NCBI RefSeq assembly: GCF_000981765.1 | Contig: NZ_CP010975.1 | Location: 2,046,001 to 2,110,000, forward strand | Direction: 5' to 3' | Source of the DNA: Kangiella geojedonensis | GTDB taxonomy: Bacteria; Pseudomonadota; Gammaproteobacteria; Enterobacterales; Kangiellaceae | Length of the DNA: 64,000 nt | Part shown: positions 1 through 7,491 of the stretch, piece after piece | Position numbering within the stretch: position 1 is the stretch's first letter | Layout: each line of letters begins with the position of its first letter | The notes under the pieces: generated by a model | The model's input: the letters and a program-made list of their open reading frames with translations, nothing else | Told to the model about the DNA's origin: nothing | Database searches by the model: none | Translations under genes and position numbers: made by a program

Positions 1-574
1 TGTGCCCACTTTCCGCTTCAAAGGTCATGTTTGCCGTAATGATTCCACGATGAGCCAGCACCGCTTTCGCTTGTGTAGGCTCTGCGACGATAACGCCTTT
101 ATAAGGATGACTTTCCTTCAGGAAGGACTGAACACACACACTATTCCCATGCTCCTCGTCCGACGAAAATAATACAGCATAATCGTCAATGCCTGACTCA
201 ATGCACGCTAACATACAAGCAGCAGCACCTTTTATGTCGCAAGCACCTAAACCAAATAGCTTGCTATCTTTCTCAACCAAATCAAAAGGGTCAGTATCCC
301 ACCCTTCTGTTACAGGAACCGTATCGATATGATAGTTAAACAAGTATTCTGGTTGTCCTTTAGTAACCAAAATATTAATTGAACCATTGCCATAGTCGAT
401 GATTTCAATATCCGCGCCAGGCACATTATTTTCCAAGTAATGAACAATACCTGACTCCATAATTTTTCTTGGCGGATTGGTCGTGTCAAAGCTAACCAGA
501 GCCCTCAAGTGCTTTTTAACCAGCTCCATTGTGGGAGCTTTTTTTGTCTTGAGAAAAATATTCAATAATGACAT
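1..574 (-). CDS. argE: M20 family deacetylase, ArgE type (acetylcitrulline/acetylornithine deacetylase), 3' end outside window
   Basis: Only the N-terminal ~190 codons are in the window; the gene runs off the left edge. The minus-strand translation has the zinc-peptidase M20 pattern: LVSFDTTNPPR near the N-terminus, NYHIDTVPVT (metal-binding His and Asp), GLGACDIKG (bridging Asp), FSSDEEHG (catalytic Glu pair) and AEPTQAKAVLAHRG. The closest remembered pattern is the Xanthomonas enzyme that removes acetate from N-acetylcitrulline, which fits its place directly after argF' and argG. The ATG at 574 overlaps the argG stop as TGATG, implying translational coupling. A second in-frame ATG at 529 would remove 15 residues but lacks a good ribosome-binding site. 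Substrate is inferred from context. Confidence 0.88.
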   Translation of the reverse strand, partial: MSLLNIFLKTKKAPTMELVKKHLRALVSFDTTNPPRKIMESGIVHYLENNVPGADIEIIDYGNGSINILVTKGQPEYLFNYHIDTVPVTEGWDTDPFDLVEKDSKLFGLGACDIKGAAACMLACIESGIDDYAVLFSSDEEHGNSVCVQSFLKESHPYKGVIVAEPTQAKAVLAHRGIITANMTFEAESGH

Positions 575-1782
575 CAGGAACCACCGTTAACTTGCTGCAC
601 GCTCGACCAAGTGGCAGTGCTTTGACCAAATAATTTAATAAAGCCAGTTGCTTCTTCGATACCCCAGTTAGCCTTCTGGGCATATTCAACATCTTTGTTA
701 ATGATCATATGTGGGCTATTAACTGCCACCGCTTCAATGTGTCCAGCTGATATTTTCAACTCCACCGTGCCAGTGACGTTTTGTTGCGAGGACTGTAAAA
801 ACTGCTGAATATTGGTAGTTAGCGGATCGAAGTAAAACCCTTGGTAGACTAAATCGATCCATTTTTTAGCGAGGTTTGGTTTGAAATGGTTTTGCTGCTG
901 TGTCAACACGACTTCTTCCAGCGCCTTATGAGCTGCGAGTAACCCAAATAGAGCAGGTGCTTCGAATACAATCCGACCCTTCAAGCCAATAATCGTATCC
1001 CCTGTATAAATCCCCCGACCAACACCATAGTTTCCCAATGTTTGGTTTAACTGTTGCATGGCTTCTACGCCACTTACTTCATTACCATTGAGCTTTGTCA
1101 AAGCTCCCGCTACAAAATCAAGCGTGATGTAACTGGTATCATGACTAATATCTTCTGGGTTTTTCGTTAAAATGTATGTATTGCTTTCTGGTGCTTGCCA
1201 CTTATCGATCGCACCACCTGAAATGGTCACGCCCAATAAGTTTTCATTAACACTATAACTTTTGTGTACCGCGGAAACTTGATGTCCTTTTTGACTTAAG
1301 TAATCGATCTCATACTGCCTAACGTCTGTGACATTTTTTTGAATATCACGAATCGGTGATAAAACTGTTAAGTTACTTAATGCCTTAATCGATAGGTCGA
1401 AACGGACCTGATCATTGCCCATACCTGTGCAGCCGTGCGCGACGAAACCAGTTCCTAATCTTTTACACAGTTGAACGGCTTCTTTAGCAATTAAATAACG
1501 ATCAGCACACAACACTGGATATTGATCTTGATACAAAGCACTACCCCATATGAGCGGTTTCACAATGGTATCCCACAGCTCTTGCTGCCCGTCGACAGTC
1601 CAATGCTTTTCAGCCCCCAAATTAATAGCGGTTTGCTCAATCTCCTCAATGGTTTTTGTGCTAACACCACCAGTGTTGACAAATAACGTATGAACTTCGA
1701 AGCCTTGATCAATTAAATACGGCACACAAAAGCTGGTATCCAAGCCGCCTGAAAATGCTAAAACTACTTTTTCTTTACTCAC
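574..1782 (-). CDS. argG: Argininosuccinate synthase
   Basis: Joins citrulline and aspartate with ATP to make argininosuccinate, the penultimate step of arginine synthesis in the cytoplasm. The PP-loop AFSGGLDTSF lies near the N-terminus, followed by GCTGMGNDQVRFD and SYSVNENLLG, both typical of ArgG. About 402 residues, the usual length. Two GTG starts are possible: 1791 and 1782. I prefer 1782 because the AAGG overlapping the end of argF' then sits about 8 bases upstream; the 1791 start has no room for one. It is the middle gene of argF'-argG-argE, with a few bases or overlaps between genes. In this pathway its citrulline would come from deacetylation of acetylcitrulline by the downstream argE product. 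Confidence 0.95.
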   Translation of the reverse strand: MSKEKVVLAFSGGLDTSFCVPYLIDQGFEVHTLFVNTGGVSTKTIEEIEQTAINLGAEKHWTVDGQQELWDTIVKPLIWGSALYQDQYPVLCADRYLIAKEAVQLCKRLGTGFVAHGCTGMGNDQVRFDLSIKALSNLTVLSPIRDIQKNVTDVRQYEIDYLSQKGHQVSAVHKSYSVNENLLGVTISGGAIDKWQAPESNTYILTKNPEDISHDTSYITLDFVAGALTKLNGNEVSGVEAMQQLNQTLGNYGVGRGIYTGDTIIGLKGRIVFEAPALFGLLAAHKALEEVVLTQQQNHFKPNLAKKWIDLVYQGFYFDPLTTNIQQFLQSSQQNVTGTVELKISAGHIEAVAVNSPHMIINKDVEYAQKANWGIEEATGFIKLFGQSTATWSSVQQVNGGS

Positions 1783-1792
1783 AGTATTCACC

Positions 1793-2794
1793 TTAAGAAT
1801 GATTAATTAACGTATTCATCATGGATTTCTGTACATGCAGACGATTTTCCGCTTCTTGAATCGCAATACAGTTTTTAGAGTCGACAACACCATCAGTCGC
1901 TTTGACGTTTCTTCTCATGGGCAAGCAGTGACTGAACAAGGCATTGTTAGTCTTCGCCATTTTTGCTTCATCAACCATGAAGTGCTTGTATTGATCACGC
2001 ATAGGCTTTTCTTTTTCCCATTGTCCAAAATAAGGTAACGCGCCCCAGCTCTTGGCATACACCACATCAGCTCCCTCATAGGCACTATCGATATCATGCG
2101 AAACCGTTAGTTGATTACCATGTTGTGAGCTGTAGGTTTGACCAAGATCCATGTAATGCTGATCCAGCAAATAATCCTCATTGGGGCATAATAAAGTGAC
2201 ATCCATGCCAAATTTGCTCGCAATCATGAGAGAGGAGTTAGCCACCGCCGTATTCAATGGTTTAGGGTGATAGGTCCAAGTCAGCACATATTTCTTTCCT
2301 TTCAAATCGCCAAGGTTTTCTTGCAGCGCCATGATGTGCGCCAATTCTTGACACGGGTGGGTAATGGTTTCCATATTAATCACCGGAACCGTTGAGAACT
2401 GAGCCAAGCTTTTAATCAACTTGTCCTGACGATCGTCCTGCCAGTTCTGGAATTTTGGAAAGGCTCTGACGGCAATAATGTCACAGTACGCGGAAAGTAC
2501 TTGAGCCACTTCTTGAATGTGCTCTTCCGCTTCACCATCCATAATGGAGCCAAGCTCAAACTCAATGGGCCAAGCATCTTTTCCTGGCTGAAGCACGATG
2601 GCCTGGCCACCCAGTTGGTGAACACCCAGCTCGAAACTTGTGCGAGTTCGTAATGATGGATTGAAGAATAATAGCGCAACGGATTTATTTTTGAGCAAAG
2701 GCTGAAACTTCTCTTCTTTCAGTTCTTTGGCAAAGTCGATCATCTGCTGCAAATCATTTTGCGACCAATGCTCGGTGGTTAAAAAGTGTTTCAT
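1793..2794 (-). CDS. argF': N-acetylornithine carbamoyltransferase (AOTCase)
   Basis: Transfers carbamoyl from carbamoyl phosphate to N-acetylornithine, giving N-acetylcitrulline. It belongs to the transcarbamylase fold but carries marks of the acetyl-specific branch rather than ordinary ornithine transcarbamylase: FFNPSLRTRTSFELG instead of the STRTR loop, LQPGKDAWPIEFELGS, RAFPKFQNW, NMETITHPCQELAH, and LPMRRNVKATD, with Lys near residue 298 matching the carboxylated lysine of the Xanthomonas enzyme. 333 residues, a normal length. The start at 2794 has AGGA six bases upstream. It is first in the arg operon and lies 50 bases after the attenuator terminator at 2844-2870. The family assignment is from memory of the Xanthomonas protein; I am confident of it. 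Confidence 0.94.
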   Translation of the reverse strand: MKHFLTTEHWSQNDLQQMIDFAKELKEEKFQPLLKNKSVALLFFNPSLRTRTSFELGVHQLGGQAIVLQPGKDAWPIEFELGSIMDGEAEEHIQEVAQVLSAYCDIIAVRAFPKFQNWQDDRQDKLIKSLAQFSTVPVINMETITHPCQELAHIMALQENLGDLKGKKYVLTWTYHPKPLNTAVANSSLMIASKFGMDVTLLCPNEDYLLDQHYMDLGQTYSSQHGNQLTVSHDIDSAYEGADVVYAKSWGALPYFGQWEKEKPMRDQYKHFMVDEAKMAKTNNALFSHCLPMRRNVKATDGVVDSKNCIAIQEAENRLHVQKSMMNTLINHS

Positions 2795-2843
2795 GGCAAT
2801 TCCTGCTAGTCATGCCATCGGGAGGGAAATTTTAGACGTGCAT

Positions 2844-2870
2844 AAAAAAACCCAGCCGATGGCTGGGTTT
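2844..2870 (-). terminator. Attenuator terminator ahead of argF'
   Basis: On the minus strand AAACCCAGCC (2870-2861), loop ATC, GGCTGGGTTT (2857-2848), then a run of Ts to 2844. This is a canonical intrinsic terminator with a 10-bp stem. It sits between the leader peptide (stop at 2891) and the argF' start (2794), so it can only act as an attenuator of the arg operon, not as an end-of-gene terminator. Confidence 0.93.
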
Positions 2871-2936
2871 TAAATTCTGTTGTTTGAAGATTACTTAGAC
2901 AACACGATGCTACTCCCAGCCGGCTTGATTCGGCTG
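2844..2936 (-). promoter_or_regulatory. Arginine attenuator: protector, antiterminator and terminator arms
   Basis: Four arms can be read on the minus strand. Arm 1 CAGCCG (2936-2931) lies in Arg codons 15-17 of the leader. Arm 2 CGGCTGGG (2922-2915) pairs with arm 1 over 6 bp. Arm 3 (2870-2861) holds CCCAGCC, which pairs with GGCTGGG of arm 2 over 7 bp to form an antiterminator. Arm 4 (2857-2848) pairs with arm 3 as the terminator. A ribosome stalled at the first Arg codons would cover arm 1, freeing arm 2 to capture arm 3, so the operon is read when arginyl-tRNA is short. The pairing is seen directly; the mechanism is inferred by analogy with trp, his and leu leaders. Confidence 0.82.
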
Positions 2937-2980
2937 CGACGTCGTAGTTGTACTGTGTTAAAACGATTTACTGTTATCAT
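2891..2980 (-). CDS. Arginine leader peptide (29 aa)
   Basis: A short frame opens with ATG at 2980 and stops with TAA at 2891. The 29-residue product has Arg at codon 6 and at codons 13, 14, 15 and 17 (CGA CGT CGC AGC CGA, that is RRRSR). Five of 29 codons are Arg, four of them within five codons, and those codons overlap the first arm of the attenuator. A stop codon lies in frame five codons upstream, so the start cannot be moved far. The Shine-Dalgarno is weak (AAG about 4-6 bases upstream). The peptide is too small and basic to need a function of its own; its role is inferred to be arginyl-tRNA sensing. Confidence 0.82.
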   Translation of the reverse strand: MITVNRFNTVQLRRRSRIKPAGSSIVLSK

Positions 2981-3059
2981 TCGCTTGGAAACTTAGTTTT
3001 GGTTACTGAGTTGTAATCATCAATGTAAATATCGCGCACCTCTCTAACGGTGCCCAGCA

Positions 3060-3088
3060 AATGTACAACGAAATTTTTTAAGTGTAAA
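3060..3088 (-). promoter_or_regulatory. Predicted sigma-70 promoter of the arg operon
   Basis: On the minus strand TTTACA (3088-3083) and TACATT (3065-3060) are separated by exactly 17 bases, giving a start near 3053, about 75 bases before the leader peptide ATG. A small GCACC/GGTGC hairpin follows in the untranslated leader (about 3034-3055). No palindromic ARG box is obvious around it. Confidence 0.6.
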
Positions 3089-3129
3089 CCTTTTTTTATG
3101 TTGTATATTCTTAAAGAGTATAACGCGTC

Positions 3130-3163
3130 ATGTCATAACACTGTCACATTGACTGAGGATAAT
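3130..3163 (+). promoter_or_regulatory. Pho box and -10 element upstream of the choice-of-anchor lipoprotein
   Basis: ATGTCATAACACTGTCAC at 3130-3147 matches the PhoB consensus CTGTCATAWAWCTGTCAY at 16 of 18 positions, with both TGTCA half-sites 11 bases apart. GATAAT follows at 3158-3163, 10 bases after the box, the spacing usual for PhoB-activated promoters; a second -10 candidate TATAAT is at 3167-3172. The gene start is at 3196. Confidence 0.72.
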
Positions 3164-3195
3164 CACTATAATCCATTGATAATTAAACTACTCTT

Positions 3196-4944
3196 ATGAT
3201 AATTACTCGCATTGCCTTACCCCTATTACTGCTGAGTGGCTCGTTTGTCTTTAGTGGCTGTAAAACCACGAGTCACCAACCCTCGCAAGCTCAGAACTCA
3301 ACTCTCAAGATGGAGCTGGTGGCTCGCCATGTGTCAGGTCACTATGGTGAAGGTGCTGCTGAAATCGTAGCGTATGACGCACCCCATCAAAAATTATACG
3401 TCGTCAATGGTGCGGTTAACGCTATTGATATTATTGATATTTCAAACATTCCAACGCAGCCTTTATCGCTTCCCTTTAGCGGAACTAATCTCACAAGCGA
3501 ACGCCTAACATTACCAAAATCCGTTACAACAACTGAGCAACCTGACTTACCCCTTGGCAGTCCAAGCTCCTTGAGTATTCATAATAACCTTATGGCAGTG
3601 GCTACCGCTAACAAGGATAAACAACAGCTCGGAGCCGTTCTATTCTACCGCTTAAGTAGATCTAAGCCGGAGTTTATCAAAGCTGTTACCGTTGGTGCGC
3701 TCCCCGATATGATTACCTTCACTCACGGCGGACACAAAGTCATCGTGGCCAATGAAGGTGAACCGAGTAAAGACTACCGTCATGATCCAGAAGGTAGTGT
3801 AAGCATTATTAATATACAGCCAGAAATTGCAGGTTCAGCCAAGCACTTGAACTTCAAGCAGTTTAATGAAGTCAGAGAGCAACTCGCATCAACGGGTGTT
3901 AAGTTCGCCAGCCCTCAAGGAACAAGTGTGGCGCAGGATCTTGAACCAGAGTACATCACGGTTGCCGGGGATGACTCTAGAGCCTACGTCACCCTACAAG
4001 AAAATAATGCCATTGCCATTATCGATTTAACCACTGACTCAATACTTAATGTTTATGGCTTAGGTTTTAAAGACTGGGGACAGTACAAAATCGACGTCAG
4101 TAACAAAGATGGCGTCAACGCCGCGACTTATGAAAATGTTTATGGGATCTACCAGCCTGATGCAATCGTTTCTTATGACGTGAACGGTAAAACTTATATT
4201 TTAAGTGCTAATGAGGGGGATGCTCGAGAATATATTTATGATGCTAGCGAAGCAGACTGCAATGCCGCCGGTCATCAATACGACGGCGAAGATGGCTGCA
4301 TTAGCTACACGGAAGAATATCGAGCCAAGAAACTACCCATTAAATCGCCATCTGCTATTGACTCTTATTACCATAAAAATGGTATCGGCCGTTTAAAAGT
4401 TACCAGTGAGTTGGGCGACGATGACGGTGATGGTCTGTATGAAAAGCTTTATAGTTACGGTGCTCGCTCATTCAGTATTTGGGACGAAGATGTCCAGCAG
4501 GTCTACGATAGTGGTGATGATTTTGAACAGCTATTGATTGAACGCTACGGTGAGAACTTCAACAGTAATGAAAATGAAAACAAAGGCGATAGCCGCTCAG
4601 ATGATAAAGGTGCTGAGCCAGAAGCCATTACCACGGGTATTATCAATGGTAAAACCTATGCCTTTATCGGCCTAGAACGTCACGGGGGTATTATGGTTTA
4701 TGATATTTCGAACCCAACGAGTCCGACATTCGAAACTTACGTCAACAACCGCGATTTCAGTAAAGACTTTGAGATTGACGATGATAGCAACCCCGTGACA
4801 CTCAAAGGCGCTTATCAACAAGTCGGCGATTTAGCACCCGAAGGACTTGCTTTCATCGCAGCGGAAGACAGCCCTACGGGTAAAGCACTACTGGCAGTCG
4901 CCAATGAGGTTAGCGGCAGTGTTTCCATCTACCAGTTACACTAA
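3196..4944 (+). CDS. Choice-of-anchor I family lipoprotein, predicted Pho regulon
   Basis: A 582-residue exported protein. The N-terminus is a lipoprotein signal with lipobox FSGC (Cys about residue 22). The body has beta-propeller-like repeats: KLYVVNGAVNAIDIIDIS, TFTHGGHKVIVANEGEPS, ITVAGDDSRAYVTLQENN, KTYILSANEGDAREY and LLAVANEVSGSVSIYQ, the pattern of the choice-of-anchor I domain, often found attached to alkaline phosphatases or nucleotidases. DDDGDGLYEKL resembles a calcium-binding loop. No catalytic phosphatase motif is seen, so activity is unknown. A strong Pho box lies upstream, suggesting induction by phosphate starvation and a role in phosphate scavenging at the cell surface. The gene is monocistronic, ending in a terminator. 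Confidence 0.85.
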   Translation: MIITRIALPLLLLSGSFVFSGCKTTSHQPSQAQNSTLKMELVARHVSGHYGEGAAEIVAYDAPHQKLYVVNGAVNAIDIIDISNIPTQPLSLPFSGTNLTSERLTLPKSVTTTEQPDLPLGSPSSLSIHNNLMAVATANKDKQQLGAVLFYRLSRSKPEFIKAVTVGALPDMITFTHGGHKVIVANEGEPSKDYRHDPEGSVSIINIQPEIAGSAKHLNFKQFNEVREQLASTGVKFASPQGTSVAQDLEPEYITVAGDDSRAYVTLQENNAIAIIDLTTDSILNVYGLGFKDWGQYKIDVSNKDGVNAATYENVYGIYQPDAIVSYDVNGKTYILSANEGDAREYIYDASEADCNAAGHQYDGEDGCISYTEEYRAKKLPIKSPSAIDSYYHKNGIGRLKVTSELGDDDGDGLYEKLYSYGARSFSIWDEDVQQVYDSGDDFEQLLIERYGENFNSNENENKGDSRSDDKGAEPEAITTGIINGKTYAFIGLERHGGIMVYDISNPTSPTFETYVNNRDFSKDFEIDDDSNPVTLKGAYQQVGDLAPEGLAFIAAEDSPTGKALLAVANEVSGSVSIYQLH

Positions 4945-4964
4945 GCCTTTGATTCCTATTACTT

Positions 4965-4988
4965 AAGCCGCTTTTAAAGCGGCTTTTT
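4965..4988 (+). terminator. Terminator of the choice-of-anchor lipoprotein gene
   Basis: AAGCCGCTTT (4965-4974) pairs with AAAGCGGCTT (4976-4985), followed by a T run. It starts 20 bases after the stop codon. Confidence 0.88.
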
Positions 4989-5104
4989 CACATCTTGTTA
5001 CGATTTATTGGTGAGATAAACAACCCTTCTAACTTTGCCATAGCTGCTGAACTTGGTAGTCTCTAAGCTTACTTTGTTACGTCGTATGTTTTTGGGGAGA
5101 CACC

Positions 5105-6607
5105 ATGAAACAACTTGCATACTCAGCATTACTAGCCGTTAGCTTGAGCTTAAGCCACGCAGCATTCGCTGATGAGAAAAAAGATTCAGCGCCAAACCCA
5201 TATCCAGAAGAAAAAACCGTGGTTACCGAACACTCAACCGAAGTTGGTGGCCAGTCCATAAAATATAAAGCCACTACCGGCAACTCCTTTGTTTATAACG
5301 ATAAAAACGAGGTCATTGGTTCAATCTTCTTTACCGCTTATACCAAAAAAGGTGCCAACCCAAAGAACCGTCCTATCACGTTCGCTTATAACGGTGGCCC
5401 AGGCTCAGCATCAGTCTGGTTACACATGGGTGCGCTGGGGCCTAAGCGTGTGGTCATGGACAAAGAAGGTTTTCCGCTAAAGCCACCGTTCAACTTTATT
5501 GATAACGAATATTCGATTCTCGACTTAACTGATATCGTCTTTATCGATCCTGTCGGTACCGGTTACAGCCGCGCTCACGATAAAGGCAAGAATGAAGACT
5601 TCCATGGGGTTTGGGAAGATATCGAAACCATTTCTGAGTTTATTCGCCTTTACATGACCCGTAACGAGCGTTGGAGCTCACCTAAGTTCCTAGCAGGCGA
5701 AAGTTATGGCACCACTCGCTCAGCCGGTATCGCCTATAACATGGGACAAAACCATGGCGTTTATTTTAATGGCATCATGCTGATCTCAAGCGTTCTGGAT
5801 TTCCGTTTAGACGACTTTAGTGACCGCAACGGTATCTTAGCGCCTGTAACTATGCTGCCCAGCTATACCGCAGCAGCTTGGTATCACGATAAACTTAAAG
5901 CACCTCTGAGTAATGATTTAGAAGCGTCGATAGCGCAAGCAAAAGAGTTTGCCCTGAATGATTACGCACTAGCGTTATTACAAGGCGATAATCTTGAGCC
6001 TCGCCGTAAGCTCGCGATAGCTGAGCGTGTCGCTAATTTTACAGGTCTATCGGTGGATTTGGTGTTGGAAAAGAATTTGCGCATAACGTTGAATGACTTC
6101 CTTCACAACGTCAAACGCAAGGAAGGTGAAACCCTTGGTCGTTTAGACAGCCGCTTTACCACGCCTGAACTCGATGCCATGAATAAACCAGGTTATCGCG
6201 ATCCAAGCTATATGGCTATCCACGGCACTTACACCGAAACCTTGATGACCTACTTGTCACAAGAACTCAACTATAAGTCAGATTTGCCCTATTATATTCT
6301 TGGTGGCGGTGTGAAAAGCTGGAACTACAAAGACTTTAACCGTCAAAGCAACGACATCAGCGACAAGCTGACCAGCGCCATGTTGCGCAATCCTGATATG
6401 CAAGTCTATGTCGGTAATGGGTACTACGACTTCGCAACGCCGTTTTTCGCTACAGAGTACACCTTCTCACACATGGGTTTACCAGAAGAGTTGCAAGACA
6501 ATGTCCACATGTCGTATTACGAGTCAGGTCATATGATGTATATCCGTGAGCACGACTTGATTAAATTAAAGCAAGATTTGGCGGAATTCTTTAAGAAGTC
6601 GCTATAG
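5105..6607 (+). CDS. Exported S10-family serine carboxypeptidase-like protein
   Basis: 500 residues with a Sec signal peptide (cleavage probably after AAFA, about residue 22). Family S10 marks are clear: FAYNGGPGSASVWLHMGALGP (oxyanion region, residues 93-113), VFIDPVGTGYS, and GESYGTTR with the nucleophile Ser200. The acid and base are likely in NGYYDFATPF and YESGHMMY near the C-terminus. Bacterial members of this group are periplasmic or secreted carboxypeptidases that trim peptides; the exact substrate is unknown. A good GGGGAG ribosome site precedes the ATG. It stands alone between two non-coding stretches, the downstream one a repeat block. Confidence 0.9.
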   Translation: MKQLAYSALLAVSLSLSHAAFADEKKDSAPNPYPEEKTVVTEHSTEVGGQSIKYKATTGNSFVYNDKNEVIGSIFFTAYTKKGANPKNRPITFAYNGGPGSASVWLHMGALGPKRVVMDKEGFPLKPPFNFIDNEYSILDLTDIVFIDPVGTGYSRAHDKGKNEDFHGVWEDIETISEFIRLYMTRNERWSSPKFLAGESYGTTRSAGIAYNMGQNHGVYFNGIMLISSVLDFRLDDFSDRNGILAPVTMLPSYTAAAWYHDKLKAPLSNDLEASIAQAKEFALNDYALALLQGDNLEPRRKLAIAERVANFTGLSVDLVLEKNLRITLNDFLHNVKRKEGETLGRLDSRFTTPELDAMNKPGYRDPSYMAIHGTYTETLMTYLSQELNYKSDLPYYILGGGVKSWNYKDFNRQSNDISDKLTSAMLRNPDMQVYVGNGYYDFATPFFATEYTFSHMGLPEELQDNVHMSYYESGHMMYIREHDLIKLKQDLAEFFKKSL

Positions 6608-6645
6608 GCTTTGGCTCTTTACCCCCCTTTGAGTCAGCCGAAGCC
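6607..6645. repeat. Long hairpin at the 3' end of the S10 peptidase gene
   Basis: GGCTTTGGCT (6607-6616) pairs with AGCCGAAGCC (6636-6645), one position being a G-U wobble, with a 19-base loop. There is no T tract on either side, so it is not a normal intrinsic terminator. It may stabilise the mRNA end or belong to the repeat block that follows. Confidence 0.5.
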
Positions 6646-6660
6646 ATTATAAAATCATAG

Positions 6661-6724
6661 AGCAAATTAGGCAGGGAAGCCTAATTTAGTCAAAACGAAA
6701 CAGGACGTTTCGTTTGACGGCTCG
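6661..6724 (+). repeat. Dispersed repeat, module A, copy 1 (double hairpin)
   Basis: Two perfect 9-bp hairpins lie in series: AAATTAGGC (6664-6672) with GCCTAATTT (6679-6687), and AAACGAAAC (6693-6701) with GTTTCGTTT (6707-6715). The reverse complement of this stretch matches 50422-50486 at most positions, so it is one copy of a repeat family. It is non-coding; a short open frame through it has no ribosome site or family pattern. Confidence 0.75.
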
Positions 6725-6785
6725 TTATGATTTTTACTGGCAAGGGCAATCCGTAGGATCTGACGACGGGGGTAGCCTTCTTTTG

Positions 6786-6817
6786 GTTACTTTTCTTGGC
6801 TACGCAAGAAAAGTAAC
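6786..6817 (+). repeat. Dispersed repeat, module B, copy 1 (13-bp hairpin)
   Basis: GTTACTTTTCTTG (6786-6798) pairs perfectly with CAAGAAAAGTAAC (6805-6817) around a 6-base loop. A similar, less perfect copy is at 50711-50753 in the same orientation, also close to a module A copy. It lies 78 bases ahead of efpL and could affect that transcript. Confidence 0.7.
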
Positions 6818-6894
6818 AACCAATATACTTCCACTTTCCAAGACATCACCAAGCCATTACAATAAACTCAACTCAAAACACAGAGACCATTCCA

Positions 6895-7464
6895 ATGGCA
6901 AAAGCTAGTGATGTAAAAAGAAACATGGCCGTTGAGCATAACGGTAAACTATTAGTCGTAAAAAATATCGAGGTCAGCAGTCCTAGTGCTCGTGGTGCGG
7001 CGACTTTATACAAAATGCGTTTTACCGATGTGCAGGCTGGCTCTAAAGTTGAGCAGACCTTTAAAGGCGACGATCAGCTGACGTTAGTTGACCTGACAAA
7101 GCGTGCAGCAACCTACTCGTATGAAGAAGGCGACACCGTTATTTTCATGGACAGCGAAGACTACAGCCAATACACCTTTAATCGCGAAGACATCGAAGAC
7201 GAGTTACTGTTTATTACTGACGATATTCAAGACTTAAAAGTCGTGATTGCGGATGAGAAAGTCGTTGGTCTAGAGCTACCACAGTCCGTTGAAATGGTTA
7301 TTGAGCAGACCGATCCTTCTATTAAAGGTGCTTCGGCTACCGCTCGAACCAAACCCGCTGAATTTTCCACAGGCTTAACTATCCAGGTTCCTGAATATAT
7401 TTCGACTGGCGAGAAAGTCAAAATCAACGTCGAAGAAAAGAAATTTATGAGTCGCGCAGATTAA
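6895..7464 (+). CDS. efpL: Elongation factor P-like protein EfpL (YeiP)
   Basis: 189 residues with three beta-barrel (KOW/OB) domains of the EF-P family. EF-P relieves ribosome stalling at difficult motifs such as polyproline. Here the tip loop of domain I reads SSPSARGAATLYK, with Arg33 where classical EF-P carries a modified lysine; this and the C-terminal VKINVEEKKFMSR mark the EfpL/YeiP branch, which needs no lysine modification. The ATG follows the sequence CATTCCA, without a strong Shine-Dalgarno. It is separated by 27 bases from the downstream lipoprotein start and may be co-transcribed with it. A canonical efp gene is expected elsewhere in the genome. Confidence 0.92.
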   Translation: MAKASDVKRNMAVEHNGKLLVVKNIEVSSPSARGAATLYKMRFTDVQAGSKVEQTFKGDDQLTLVDLTKRAATYSYEEGDTVIFMDSEDYSQYTFNREDIEDELLFITDDIQDLKVVIADEKVVGLELPQSVEMVIEQTDPSIKGASATARTKPAEFSTGLTIQVPEYISTGEKVKINVEEKKFMSRAD

Positions 7465-7491
7465 TAAAAACCAACAATGAGGATGATTGTT

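Noticed and set aside
3030-3130. ARG box (ArgR operator) upstream of the arg leader
   Set aside because: No paired 18-base palindrome with TGAAT/ATTCA halves could be found on either strand; the attenuator explains control without it.
6714-6908. 64-codon frame ahead of efpL
   Set aside because: It lies inside repeat modules A and B, overlaps the efpL start in another frame and resembles no protein.
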